Origin: Pedobacter namyangjuensis
GTDB lineage: Bacteria; Bacteroidota; Bacteroidia; Sphingobacteriales; Sphingobacteriaceae
Direction: 5' to 3'
Assembly (NCBI RefSeq): GCF_003313325.1
Contig: NZ_QMHQ01000002.1
Location: forward strand, 930,001-994,000
DNA length: 64,000 nucleotides
Part shown: piece after piece, positions 44,401 through 51,551 of the stretch
Numbering within the stretch: position 1 is the first letter of the stretch
How the letters are laid out: each line of letters begins with the position of its first letter
Position numbers and translations under genes: made by a program
Notes under the pieces: model-generated
Told to the model about the DNA's origin: nothing
Databases searched by the model: none
What the model saw: the letters and a program-made list of their open reading frames with translations, nothing else

Positions 44401-45697
44401 TCATTAGAGCGTAACTTATATTTGTAGCTCCGGCAAAATTATAACTGATCGCAGCAGCTACGTCACCACAAGGTGCAAAATAAGGACTCGCTGTGGTAAT
44501 ATTTAAGGTTGGTGGTGCGCTAAAACTTACATTGTAAGTACCAATACTTGTACAATCTGTATTAGGATTATTAATCGTATATCTAAACTGATAGTTAGTG
44601 CCTTCTGTAGGGACTAAACCTGTCACAACTGTTACATTCGATGTCGGGTTTTGGATTACCTGTGTTCCAGCGCCAGATATTTTGGTCCATGTTCCTGTCT
44701 CCCCTGTGTAAGATGGTCGAGGTGCCGTTAATACAACAGATGTTCTCCCGTCGCAATAGATATCATTTCTTCCTCCTGCTTGAGTTATATTTTGTGTAGC
44801 TGGTTTAACAGTAATTTGCATTTCATCAGAGCCATTTATACATGGTCCCTGAACCGTCCATCTCAACGTGTAAGTTCCCTCACGTAAATTTGACACGCTA
44901 GAATTGTGGGCATTTGGACTTGAAATAACAGGGACTGTTGGGCCACTTACAAAAGTCCAAGTTCCTTTTTGACCACTAGTGGGATCATTTGCTGCGAACG
45001 AGCCGCCCAGTGTAGTCGAAGTACTTACATTGTAACAAGCTAAATCTAATCTATCAGGTCCTGCGCTTATTGGCTGTGCACCCAAATTTCTTAATGTCAC
45101 ATCCGCAAAGGTGCTACATTCTCCTTTGGTAACTGTCCATCTGTAAGTTGCGCTAATTACGCTTGCAGAAGTGGGAATAGTTATACTAGGATTAGGAGTA
45201 GCGGTGTTCGCCGGCAAAGGCATGTTCGTTGAGCCACTTATTCGAGTCCACCTTCCAGTTTCTCCAGTCTTTAAAGCAGAACCTTGAAAAGTAAATGTGC
45301 CCGGGCATACAGTTTGGTCGGAACCAGCGGTGGCTGTGCTTACATCAGACACAATGTACTTTACATCTTGAAAAACGGTAGATCCATCTTGACATTTTGC
45401 CGTTAAACGAAATGTGTATTGAACATTTGTGGTGAAATTACTTACCGTAGCGGTAGCATTAGAACCTGAGTTTGTTGTAGGCGACACCGTAACTGCCGGT
45501 CCTGCAATTTGCGTCCATACGGGTACACTTTGCAAAGTTAAATTTCCGCTACTGCTACTAGTGCCTCTTAAAACAAAAGGGGTACCGGGACAGATTGTTT
45601 GATCTATACCCGCATTAATGGTACAGTTTTGCGCATAAATTTCGCCAGTGATGAAAATAAAAACTAATGGTAGAAAATAACGTAGCAGTTTAAACAT
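32402..45697 (-). CDS. Giant modular surface protein (4431 residues) with T9SS gliding-motility C-terminal domain
   Basis: Secreted through the type IX system and displayed on the surface; probably an SprB-like adhesin. Signal peptide at 1-22 (FLPLVFIFITGEIYAQ). Residues about 23-1867: 20 modules of 90-100 residues. Most are PKD-like (AGxDQxxC ... GTWTxxSGP ... GTYxFxWT), two are of the YxYQWxxSTDGG type, and two more are PKD-like. Residues about 1868-3729: 15 DUF7507-type modules (YTITVxNTGN, DPML, GDxNxNxKLDxxETWTY, TVTQxDIDNNGN, GxLxNTATV), each with an EF-hand-like loop. Residues about 3730-4335: five DUF11-like modules without the loop. Residues about 4340-4431: sorting domain (FIPNLFTPNGDGNNDRF, VNRWGNEVF, GTYYYLL). 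The frame is intact over 13.3 kb. First gene of a cassette with PorP/SprF and OmpA. The ligand is unknown. Confidence 0.93.
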   Translation of the reverse strand: MFKLLRYFLPLVFIFITGEIYAQNCTINAGIDQTICPGTPFVLRGTSSSSGNLTLQSVPVWTQIAGPAVTVSPTTNSGSNATATVSNFTTNVQYTFRLTAKCQDGSTVFQDVKYIVSDVSTATAGSDQTVCPGTFTFQGSALKTGETGRWTRISGSTNMPLPANTATPNPSITIPTSASVISATYRWTVTKGECSTFADVTLRNLGAQPISAGPDRLDLACYNVSTSTTLGGSFAANDPTSGQKGTWTFVSGPTVPVISSPNAHNSSVSNLREGTYTLRWTVQGPCINGSDEMQITVKPATQNITQAGGRNDIYCDGRTSVVLTAPRPSYTGETGTWTKISGAGTQVIQNPTSNVTVVTGLVPTEGTNYQFRYTINNPNTDCTSIGTYNVSFSAPPTLNITTASPYFAPCGDVAAAISYNFAGATNISYALMSAPVGSALQTQLGGLGVYSNAPSSGSSLTGLNRIGTYVFRYRASTNNTTGGCDDVYKEISVVISNNATTSNAGTRQVLACNVVTTSLAGNTPATGIGTWSQVKGPNTATFNNINSPTAVISDLVSGVYTFRWIISGGDGGCTNTQQDVDVVVSAVVPVTAAAGNAKQTCYGTPVALDGSATLDNETGTWTVRKQGNIASEVTFSNINDPKATANGLLANTAYVFRWTVANSCNSNFSEVTITTTATMGPKQATAGPDQCLASNISSFTLAGNQPAAGETGSWIKVSGPASGNITNSTLYNTTVTGAANGTYVFEWRLSNGPCTETTDQVQITISAAPTTANAGPDQNICGNTVSLAGNQPTVGQGIWTQTEGAGGVTITDPTLRNTTVSGLKQGRYKFIWTITNGACVPTTNFDEVVINVSTPPEAADAGPDQTLCNQNSTTLAANVITTGMGRWAAVSGPTIPTFANISNPATVVSGLTYGTYVLEWISSGGLYCAPSTDRMTITVTQNANAGNNQTLCDVTSIALNGNANSTGTWAQVSGPIGSTITPTEKNGAIVTGLTTGIYVFSYTIDAIGSCPATSANVTYNISAPPTIANAGADQNICETTGVIAPIQLNGNTPTEGNGVWTVLEGPSGYSHTFSNSTQGNTTFTPTIQGTYFLQWRITNGNCSGASASSDLVRIIVSFPPTPSNAGANQTNQCSGSVNLAGNNPTSGLGTWTQLSGPNTATISQPNSPATAVLNTIPGTYVFTWTIRNGSVCSPSASNVQVIVTSSPPKLANAGSDFSACTTSVGGTGTATLVGNQPSGTETGLWTVFAQPSGAAPTFTNASLYNTTINGLRQGTYTLRWTLNNGSCSSFDDVVITVGDPPSQATITSGNQSVCLYQAVNLMASAVTSGTGTWSTLSKPANTGNPIFDNVNGTSTGVFGLEVGTYTFTFTTRTTATCSPSVATAVEVVVSAPPTPAISGSDKITCFNTPIALTGNTPTSGTGIWTVTSGQAATDYEFSAPTSPTSTFTGKVAGVFTVTWTISTGSGSCSSASSSRVTVQPELLGNQITTTNATLCSGSRPATIAISAPTGGAGAGSYAYQWQTSTNGTTYTNVATTAAYQPPTLTNTGNTTIVNYYRRLVTSGNCAVSTSNVVTFTVDPALGNNTVTAANTNICFSGATGIITGSAVSGGTGTYTYQWELSTDGGTTFNSILNATEVNYDPGVLTNAGNTILTYRYRRIVTSGASCTNTSNVATITINPRPTLTSSNTATTCSNNLFTYTPISLVTGTTFTWTRAVAAGINNTTAGGVGVINETLINTTTAPVNVVYVYTLTANGCQNPTTYSVTVTVNPSPRGLNESLTIADCTGNFTYNLQTNINKTTSIPSNFTWAIVPNANVSGIGTGTGSGTIINGALFNNTSVPQQVIYTITPTATSVGSCTGQPFTLTVNVPVCPGMTITKTTTRTTPVTAAGNTIPYTIVVTNTGNASQNNVVVRDPFLSTSPLVVSSRIGNNDNVLERGESWTYTGTYVVTQADIDNNGKPQINSGQLVNTASVTSTELPATQTSSTTVNILATSSYSVAKNSSVTAITTAGQVVPYDIVVTNTGNTAISNIVVSDPMLTNIILFSGDTNANQKLDQGEVWTYRGSHTVLQADLDANKNSLATTAGTIRNVVSVTGKKPNGDPVYLTPITAEKIIAINAVGSIGVIKNSIIPSVVKAGQVIPYTITIANTGKVAVSNISIADPLIPMAALSLYSGDIAPANGKLDVNETWTYRGDYTVTQADIDNNGNGSPVLRNGFLRNTATVTGLYSNGNVASANSNVFDIPINTFSAYSIQKTANRTQITVAGQVVTYTISVKNTGDAALSNIVVTDPMFTVLGARQGDLNNNNRLDLNETWTYTQNYTVTQAILDANGNNVASHPGMLSNTASVRATNTAGAVMPAQTSTLLIPLNTTSSFTITKTANQTQITAAGQVVTYTLTVKNTGTNAVRSVGVTDPMLSSISGPTGDAAPTSILDLNETWTYTGSYTVKQSDLDNNGNITPNGQLSNTVNVTANKPDGSSAGSASAVLNIPLNPSASFSIAKSSNGVTSVNKAGDLIPYTATIRNTGAVAVQSLIISDPMVNLVYTNGDANANGKLDLTEVWIYSGTYSVTQADIDNNGNGTAGKLINEVSATARTINGTLLPAVKATNTVDILATAAYAISKASPMVNITKAGQAVPYIITVTNKGTVAIENVRVTDPLLSATPLVLTTGDANLDGKLDVNETWNYIGTYTVTQSMIDSRGNGITLDRLVNTATINGNSPNGAMSPLNSNTVSIPIIPVNAFAVAKTSATINITAPGQVVPYTITVINTGDAALSNIVVNDSMLANGALTLTTGDTNNNSKLDVGETWNYVYNYTVTQADIDQNGNTALKGVLSNTATVSANTAGGTALTNLTATKIIPLSSSSSFTVDKSSDRASITKAGDVVNYTITVTNTGNTSINNVAVIDPLLGNSTNTVNGGDLNANNILDVAEVWTYKGSYTVTQADIDNNGNSLAGSNISSLGNLINIATVTGNKPDGSTAGTVSATNLVPIQPVASFVLTKTSDVTQVSKLGDQVVYTVTAKNTGAVAINTLIINDPMLNLGYLSGDLNGNGKLDVNETWTYRGAYTVKQSDIDNNGNGITLGKLVNRVTANGRKPDGSSIPEVDANHSLDVNFVATMNVQKTTSTKQITKAGQVVDYTITVANTGNVAIADVVLNDPLLPSTTLYSGDVNGNDILDVRETWTYNGSYTVTQGDIDVHGKPIANSGNLINTASVAGKLPSGTAINGTSNTVTIPIEANIAYSLTKESATTAILNAGQQVPYTITVKNIGDAGISDIVLNDPMVNLTLSSGDVNTNAKLDVNETWIYNGVYTVTQSDIDNNGNTTLRGVLSNTVTLSGKKPNGTALPSITASKVIPLNTTSLFTVTKTADRPSVQKAGDIINYAITINNTGVTAISNLKVDDPLLGGIIVVPSQGDVNSNNKLDVGETWTYRGAYTVTQADMDRNGNLLAGQSTANGRIINVVNVSGEKPDATTAGSITSVNEVPIAPIATFSLTKTADVTRVSKLGDKITYTVVAKNTGTVAISTFTVTDPMMPLGTPVGDVNNNAKLDVNETWTYKGVYTVSQSDIDNNGNGIIAGKLVNTVNAGGRRPDGTALTPVVTIANVDVQPVSTVRLTKASATTAINVAGQQVPYTITLVNTGTVAVSDVAVADPMLANLTFSNGDVNANNKLDVNETWTYVGSYTVTQGDIDNQGNTSAKGSLINTATANGKNPNGTAIATISSTKTIPVQQTISLNFTKVVTGQVGYIAGQTVTYEIKVTNSGNTTMRNIVVSDANATITSGSPIAQLNPGQVATITAVHTLTQPDVDAGKVINQATLTAVDANGVNVNQRSDDPSTAAVQDATVTQIVSPGSISLVKTALLSGDGNTITYNFTVKNSGIVTLSDVVISDTKIRNAITVNPSVLPPGATGTATATYTITAIEKAAEQVTNTAIVTATSPNGFKVNDVSGTTENNNEPTLVILPKITGAKSVADANGNGIIEEGEVLTYTITISNNGNVNRTGVSASDQLPANMTYVNGSASNGGVLTAGVVEWSNLTIPANGSLAVNFKATVNNNLPLGLTRITNMASISNPAEPATPVLVETSMPTAGKLESTKTVNDAKGNKDAIAQANETLTYHIVLKNSGGSVLRGIRVSDMLPTGLTYLTGTASNGGVYTQTGNVLNWTLDLAPGVSADLVFDAKVVDDVNAIPSLRNVANIVSPTGQTLTPEIIMATDPSADLVITKELIATAPVRTGDRIAYKITVANAGQNKATGVSVSDILPGSLDAPYDIVVTKGTSAFVANSKTLTWTIGDLALNELVTATFKTRVVATGSLVNTATVKADQPDPIANSNTASSAGSPIGGNDLFIPNLFTPNGDGNNDRFEIRGLDQFPDNELVIVNRWGNEVFRAKNYQNNWTGEGLNEGTYYYLLKAKNNADTEYRVLKGWVTLIRAFKK

Positions 45698-46169
45698 AAA
45701 TGTGCTTTTTTTCGTATTTGAATAATATTAGTACTGATAGTTCGTTTAAGAATTTGATAACCGTAAATCGGGTGTTCGATTGTGCAGCTTTATTGAATTC
45801 AGAATCTTTAAAATTCCGTAATCAGCATTTGCTCGAAAAGAAAAATGGAAGTCATTCCGCCATGCGGAAATGAGAAAAAACATCGGCTTTGCCAATATTA
45901 ATTTCGAACCTGAATTAATCAAGTTCCGTTTGCAAGGTTGCAACATGATAAACACAAATAGGGATTTTTGATTGGGCGCAAATCTCTATTAATCAAAACA
46001 AAAAAGAGTTGCAATCAAGCGGCAAGGAGTTCACGCCGCTGTAGTGTTACCAAGCGTGTTTTCAGAATATGATTCAAAAATGCAGTTTTTATCGCTTCCT
46101 TATAGCAGATAACGTTGTTTAAACATCATTTTAGATTATGAAGCACAATCATTAAAAATTTCAATGAAA
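45698..46169. other. Intergenic region upstream of the giant gene
   Basis: 472 bases without a credible gene. There is a short hairpin (CATTCCG / CGGAAATG with one extra base, about 45852-45873) of the dispersed repeat style. No perfect TAnnTTTG element is visible on the minus strand close to the giant gene start. A promoter must be here, since the neighbouring AraC gene ends at the far side, but I cannot place it. Confidence 0.5.
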
Positions 46170-47270
46170 TTATTTTTCGAAAAATTGACTTTTATAAACT
46201 GCAGGTGTACAGCCTTTAAAATTTTTAAACTGCCTGTAAAAAGAAACTTTTGAACTAAATCCACTTACCATAGCTACCTCAGTCATGCTTAACTCAGTGT
46301 CTTCTGCTAATAATTTTATAGCGTGCTCAATTCTAAATCCATTAATGTAGGTGTAAAAGCTTTGGTTAAGCCTTGTACTCAAAACTTGTGTTAAATGGTG
46401 ACTAGGCATTCTCAGCATTTTAGCCAACTTTGCAAGTGACAAAGTAGCATCTAAATATGGTTGGTTTTTAGTCGTAAAATCAGTTAATTTCTGTTGATAT
46501 AGTTCAAGTTGTGCTAAAGTTAAAGTAGAACGTTCGTATTTAGTATCAGAAACTAAAGGTTTTTCGGTTTCTAGAGAGCTCGTCTTGTGAACATCATCTT
46601 CATTGAAAATAATTGACGTTTTATATTTGAAAATTAAAACAGACGTTGCAAACATCAGCGAATAAATCATCATAGAAATTATATCCGTGGCTTCAGCATT
46701 ACGCAAAAGCTTTTCGCCATATATCGGAACAATTATGCTAATTAAACTCATGAATATGAGTAGTAGTGTAGCGGGCATTACCATTAACTTGTAACGTTTC
46801 AAACTTGAGTCTGTTGACAAAATAGACTTCACCCCAAAAGCAGCATAGCCAATAAGCGAGATGGGTGTAAGAATGGCAAGGATGATATTATACTGCCAAT
46901 AGTAAACCTGCCCCTCTCCATAAAAAACAATTAAAACGATGCAGGCAAGCCAAATAATAATGGGCATTGCTAGGTGCGTGTACACTGTCTTTTTTGAAAT
47001 TGTGTTTCGCCTAATTAGGGCTATAGCTATATATAGAAGCGGTCCGTAAACCAACACAAACGGCGCAACAGTATTAAAATAAATATTTTCCGTAAAAAAA
47101 TGCCTTACTGTAAAAACAAAAACAGCATGTATAAAGAGATAAATATTTAAAAAAAATATAAGCCAATTAAAGGCCTTTTGTTTATCGGCTCTAAACCAAA
47201 AATAGAAATTAACAAAAGTTACAATAATAGTAGCCAGCAAAAGATAGGTTAAAACCGGAAAACTAGCCAT
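46170..47270 (-). CDS. Membrane-bound AraC-family transcriptional regulator
   Basis: 366 residues. The N-terminal 220 residues hold seven hydrophobic segments (LTYLLLATIIVTFVNFYFWF, WLIFFLNIYLFIHAVFVF, PFVLVYGPLLYIAIALI and so on). The C-terminal AraC domain (about 260-364) has two helix-turn-helix motifs: LSLAKLAKMLRMPSHHLTQVL and LSMTEVAMVSGFSSKVSFYRQFK, followed by GCTPAVYKSQF. This is the Bacteroidota membrane-AraC architecture, which may sense a membrane signal directly. It follows a paralogue by 8 bases on the same strand, so both are co-transcribed. Both point toward the giant adhesin operon and could regulate it; this is inference. Confidence 0.88.
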   Translation of the reverse strand: MASFPVLTYLLLATIIVTFVNFYFWFRADKQKAFNWLIFFLNIYLFIHAVFVFTVRHFFTENIYFNTVAPFVLVYGPLLYIAIALIRRNTISKKTVYTHLAMPIIIWLACIVLIVFYGEGQVYYWQYNIILAILTPISLIGYAAFGVKSILSTDSSLKRYKLMVMPATLLLIFMSLISIIVPIYGEKLLRNAEATDIISMMIYSLMFATSVLIFKYKTSIIFNEDDVHKTSSLETEKPLVSDTKYERSTLTLAQLELYQQKLTDFTTKNQPYLDATLSLAKLAKMLRMPSHHLTQVLSTRLNQSFYTYINGFRIEHAIKLLAEDTELSMTEVAMVSGFSSKVSFYRQFKNFKGCTPAVYKSQFFEK

Positions 47271-47278
47271 AATAATCG

Positions 47279-48325
47279 CTATGCAAGCTTGCTTTTTTGA
47301 TTGATATAAGCAATTGGAGTTAAACCGGTGTAATCTCTAAAATATTTATGAAAAGATGTTTTAGAGTTAAAACCGCATTTATATGCAAGTGATTCTACCG
47401 TGTAATTATTTTCCTTCTCAAGTTCTAATAGCGCATAATCAATACGCAAAGCCGCTAAATAACTATAAAAGCTCTTTCCTAAATGATGATTAAAAAGCAC
47501 CGAAAGGTGATATTTTGGAATTTCCAATTTATCGCTAAGTATAGCTAAAGAAAGATTTGGATTTAAGAACTTTTGCTCGCCTATTAGATATTTTTTCAAT
47601 TTACTTTCATAATCGCCAATTTGTTTTGAGCTTAAAACTAGCGTACTTTCATCTTCAACAGACTCACTTACAGTAGATTGTGGCAGTCTTTTTAGTATAG
47701 ATAAATGATAAAAAATTACCGCTATCATCGATAACAGCAATGCATAAATAATTATTCTATAGTCGATTACCATATCAACTTTCAAAAATCCCCAACAGAT
47801 ATACATCAGTAACGAGACCGCAGCAATAAGTATATAAAATCCACTGATTATAAGTTGTAGATCGTCAAAGGAGACTAATTCTGTTGCCTTTTTCCTAAGT
47901 GGCATACAAGCTACTAAACCGTAACCAAATAGCGATATTGGAACTAGAATGAAAGTTTTTTGATAAAGATCAGTAAAATCATATACAAAAGCTTGGGAAA
48001 TCAGGTTTTGTAAGTTTGCAACCGCAAACAACATCATCATAATCAAAAATGGAAATAGATGAAATATAGCACCCGAAAAGCCATTCTCTTTCTCCTCTCT
48101 ACTGTAGCGAAACAATAACAATACTGGCCCCATCAATAGCCAAGTAGGGTTCCATAAATTGGCGTCAAAAACGATAGACCAACTGTTGTAGTTTAATTGA
48201 TAAGCAAAATTTAAAATGGATAATACTGTTATCGCGATTAAATAATGAGTTGGCTGTGAAAATAATTTTGAATAAAACTGTTGGGATAAAATTCCGGAAG
48301 CTCGCCGAGAAACAAATAAAAACAT
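47279..48325 (-). CDS. Membrane-bound AraC-family transcriptional regulator (upstream paralogue)
   Basis: 348 residues, same layout as the next gene: hydrophobic helices over about 25-215 (LIAITVLSILNFAYQL, LFPFLIMMMLFAVANL, IIIYALLLSMIAVIFYHL) and an AraC domain over about 240-345 (LSLAILSDKLEIPKYHLSVLFN, YTVESLAYKCGFNSKTSFHKYF, TGLTPIAYI). The linker-to-HTH region also aligns (YESKLKKYL.xxxFLNPNLSL versus YQQKLTDFT...YLDATLSL), so the pair arose by tandem duplication. Ligands and targets are unknown. Confidence 0.88.
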   Translation of the reverse strand: MFLFVSRRASGILSQQFYSKLFSQPTHYLIAITVLSILNFAYQLNYNSWSIVFDANLWNPTWLLMGPVLLLFRYSREEKENGFSGAIFHLFPFLIMMMLFAVANLQNLISQAFVYDFTDLYQKTFILVPISLFGYGLVACMPLRKKATELVSFDDLQLIISGFYILIAAVSLLMYICWGFLKVDMVIDYRIIIYALLLSMIAVIFYHLSILKRLPQSTVSESVEDESTLVLSSKQIGDYESKLKKYLIGEQKFLNPNLSLAILSDKLEIPKYHLSVLFNHHLGKSFYSYLAALRIDYALLELEKENNYTVESLAYKCGFNSKTSFHKYFRDYTGLTPIAYINQKSKLA

Positions 48326-48519
48326 TGCTTATTACTTAACCTTTGGGATGATAATGCCGTAAATATTATGCGCAAACAAATCGAGCAAAAAATGGCATTA
48401 GAGAGCTATTAGAGGCCTTTGTTCGGTTTCAAGTGCTTTGGCAAATATAAAAAAAATATTAAAGCATTTTTAAAATTTAACCAAAACGAAAATATAAATT
48501 CTAAATCTCCTAAATAGAT

Positions 48520-51444
48520 TTACAAAAGATTAAGTAAGTCTTTCTTACTTAACGATTTAAAAACAGACGATTCTGTTTTGATCAATTCTTGCGCTAAATC
48601 TTTTTTACCAGCTTGCATCAACATTATTTTTTCTTCTACCGTATCGGGACAAATCAAGCGCACCGCCATTACGTTTTTATGTTGCCCTATTCTATACGTC
48701 CTGTCAATTGCCTGATTTTCCACTGCTGGATTCCACCAAGGATCTATCAGATAAACGTAATCTGCTTGCGTTAAATTTAACCCTACCCCACCAGCTTTTA
48801 AACTGATTAGAAACACGCGTATTTCATCGCTTTGCTGAAAAGATTCTACCACCTTTTTACGCTCTTTTGTCTGCCCTGTTAAGTAAGAAAATGGTATTTT
48901 ACGGTCTTCTAATTCTACACTAACTAAATCGAGCATACTCACAAACTGCGAAAAAACCAATATTTTATGTTGAGTGGATTTGCTTTCGATTTGCTCCATC
49001 AAAACATCCATTTTTGCAGATGCATTTCCGAAGTATTTTTCCTTGCTCAATATTGCTGGCGAATTGCAAATCTGCCTTAATTTGGTAATTCCCTGCAAAA
49101 CATGCATACTACTCTTAGTCAATTCATCATCAGCCACGCCCATTAAATAGTCTCTAATATCGTCTCGAGCGCTGTCGTAAATTTCCCGCTGTTGCTTACC
49201 CATTTCGCAATAAATAATCATCTCGGTTTTGTCGGGCAATTCACTAGCCACTTGCTCCTTCGTTCTACGCAACATAAATGGATTTATGCGTTTTTGCAGT
49301 TCCTCCGCACGCTTAGCATCTTTAAACTGATCTATTGGAACTGAATATAATCTCTTAAACTGTTCTCTAGTGCCTAGCAAACCTGGACAAGCGAAAGAAA
49401 ATTGCCCAAACAAGTCAAATGTATTATTTTCTACAGGCGTACCTGTAAGAACAACCTTGTTTCTAGACTGAAGTAAACAAACCGCTTTAAAACGTTGCGA
49501 ATCTGGATTTTTAATATGCTGAGATTCATCTAGAAAAATATAGTTAAACCTGTAATCTTTCAAGAAACGAATATCCGAAAGTATGGTTCCGTAAGAAGTA
49601 AGTATAACATCATAAGTATTAAACTCTACTAAAATTTTTGCCCTATCGGCCCCGTAAAGTATTTTAACTTTTAAGGTAGGCGCAAATTTAGCAAGCTCTT
49701 GTTGCCAGTTAAAAACCAAAGATGCAGGCACCACGATAAGATTGGTATTTTTACCGATTTTCTCTTTCTGGGAAAGTATAAAGGCGATGATCTGTATCGT
49801 CTTACCTAAGCCCATATCATCTGCCAAACAAGCGCCGAAATTAAAGTCGTCTAAAAAATTTAACCAATTTAGTCCTTCTTTTTGGTATCCACGAAGTTTT
49901 GCGTTTAGGTCTTTTGGTATAGGAACGTCGGCAATCGCTTCAAAATTATTAAGTTTTTGCTGATATAACTGCAAACGATCTTTGCTCCCACCCTCTAGTT
50001 GATGCGTTTCGAATAGTGATGCGACAGTAGCAAAATTGATATTTGGCGTTCTAATTAAATCATCAACTATTACACCGGCAGAAAAATAATGTTCAAATCT
50101 CTCCAACCATTCTTTTGGTAAAATACCGGTTGTTCCATCATCCAATTGTACAAATTTGCTTTTATTTCTTATGGATTTGTGCAGATGTTTTAATGATACT
50201 GTTTCTTTATTAAACTTAACCTTAATGGCAGTTTCGAACCAATCCATACCACTGTTAACGTGGATAGAAATTTCTGCTTTATGGCTGTTTATCTTATTAT
50301 CCTTTAGCTCGTTAAACCCTAAAATTGCAATTCCCTTATTCCTCCAAACTTCAAAAGCCTCTAAAAACCATTCGGGTTTTAAAAAGTGCTTGCGGTGCAT
50401 ATAAAAGCAATCTGCATGTAGTTGTTCGGCGAACCCATCAACCTGCTCCATAAAAAAGGGATGCATTTTGGCAATATTGGTAACAAATTGCAGTTCCCTT
50501 TCCTTATCGCGGTCTAACGTAAAACGTTTGCCTCTTTTATCTTTAGCATGTATTTGTTTCTGCGAAATAACTGGGATTTCTAATCCACCGTAACGCATTA
50601 CCGGCGTTAACAATACATACTCTTCAGATTCTGTAAGGTAAAGCAGTTGTTCGTTATCTAAATCGAAACCTTGTTCTATAATTTGCTTTTGCGTAGCAGG
50701 TTTTAAATAAGCGTAATTAATCTTAACCTTTTCTTCGATTTTAGCAAGAATGTTTTCCTGAAAATCTTCGTAAACAAACCTATCTAAAACTAAATTATTT
50801 CTGTGTTGCTTAAAAAAATCGATTACGCTTCTAACGTATGGGCTTGCTATTAAGTAAAACTGATTTTTTATCTTTGCAAAGTATTGATAACGAAGCTCAA
50901 CATCTTCTAAAAAGTAGCGTTTGTTGTTAATAGTTAACGCTCCATCTATCGAAAAGCTATCGCCACGTTCATCAACATTAAGTTCTAATATGGGTTTTAA
51001 CACCTCCATTGTTATAGGAAGTATTGATGTTGCACTAACCGTAGCATTTTCTTGCTCGTTGTGCATATAAAATTCGTATTTGAGAGGATTGCTAATTACA
51101 GCTTTTAACGCCGCTAAATCTGCCTCTGTTTTACCTTCATCGTAATTGTTTTTGAAACGAGAAACACCTGAAAAAAATTTAATTTCTTCATGCTTTTCTG
51201 TTTTCCAAATTAAATCTAAAGGATCTAAAAACTGTAGCGGATTTTTTAGTTTGCCCGCCTTTGTTAGTGTTACGTTTGCAAGCTCTACCACCAAATGTCG
51301 GTAATAACGGTGCCGACTAAATATTACAATGGTTTTAGCCGAATCATTTACTGCAGCAACGAGGTTGCTTTTGTCTCCATTTAATATTGGGGCAAGTTTA
51401 GCAAAATCGAGCTTATCGTTTGTAAATTCATCGTTTTCTAACAT
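48520..51444 (-). CDS. SNF2-family DEAD/DEAH-box helicase (Swi2/Snf2 ATPase)
   Basis: 974 residues from the ATG at 51444; the preceding TTG is not needed. The N-terminal 480 residues are a less conserved region typical of bacterial SNF2 proteins. The ATPase core starts at about 510: LRGYQKEGLNWLNFL, Walker A DDMGLGKTIQ, Walker B DESQHIKN, VVLTGTPVENN, and the C-terminal helicase lobe with KILVFSQFVSMLD, LKAGGVGLNLTQADYVY and DRTYRIGQ. All helicase motifs are present. It probably remodels RNA polymerase or DNA-bound proteins, as RapA does, but has no RapA-specific tail that I recognise. A perfect -7 element lies 19 bases upstream. Confidence 0.92.
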   Translation of the reverse strand: MLENDEFTNDKLDFAKLAPILNGDKSNLVAAVNDSAKTIVIFSRHRYYRHLVVELANVTLTKAGKLKNPLQFLDPLDLIWKTEKHEEIKFFSGVSRFKNNYDEGKTEADLAALKAVISNPLKYEFYMHNEQENATVSATSILPITMEVLKPILELNVDERGDSFSIDGALTINNKRYFLEDVELRYQYFAKIKNQFYLIASPYVRSVIDFFKQHRNNLVLDRFVYEDFQENILAKIEEKVKINYAYLKPATQKQIIEQGFDLDNEQLLYLTESEEYVLLTPVMRYGGLEIPVISQKQIHAKDKRGKRFTLDRDKERELQFVTNIAKMHPFFMEQVDGFAEQLHADCFYMHRKHFLKPEWFLEAFEVWRNKGIAILGFNELKDNKINSHKAEISIHVNSGMDWFETAIKVKFNKETVSLKHLHKSIRNKSKFVQLDDGTTGILPKEWLERFEHYFSAGVIVDDLIRTPNINFATVASLFETHQLEGGSKDRLQLYQQKLNNFEAIADVPIPKDLNAKLRGYQKEGLNWLNFLDDFNFGACLADDMGLGKTIQIIAFILSQKEKIGKNTNLIVVPASLVFNWQQELAKFAPTLKVKILYGADRAKILVEFNTYDVILTSYGTILSDIRFLKDYRFNYIFLDESQHIKNPDSQRFKAVCLLQSRNKVVLTGTPVENNTFDLFGQFSFACPGLLGTREQFKRLYSVPIDQFKDAKRAEELQKRINPFMLRRTKEQVASELPDKTEMIIYCEMGKQQREIYDSARDDIRDYLMGVADDELTKSSMHVLQGITKLRQICNSPAILSKEKYFGNASAKMDVLMEQIESKSTQHKILVFSQFVSMLDLVSVELEDRKIPFSYLTGQTKERKKVVESFQQSDEIRVFLISLKAGGVGLNLTQADYVYLIDPWWNPAVENQAIDRTYRIGQHKNVMAVRLICPDTVEEKIMLMQAGKKDLAQELIKTESSVFKSLSKKDLLNLL

Positions 51445-51462
51445 CAATTACGGTTCAGAAAC

Positions 51463-51470
51463 CAAAGATA
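51463..51470 (-). promoter_or_regulatory. Bacteroidota-type -7 element for the SNF2 gene
   Basis: Minus-strand TATCTTTG fits TAnnTTTG exactly. A TTTG lies about 27 bases further upstream, a longer spacing than usual. The predicted leader is very short (about 10 bases). Confidence 0.45.
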
Positions 51471-51551
51471 AAGAAAGGTATTGGATTATGTATTTTTCAA
51501 ACATAACACAAGGAACAAATTGCGAATATGTTAAAAACAGGAAATTGAATT

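Noticed and set aside
45746..45955. Open frame of 69 codons upstream of the giant gene
   Set aside because: No recognised domain, contains a dispersed hairpin, and composition looks non-coding.
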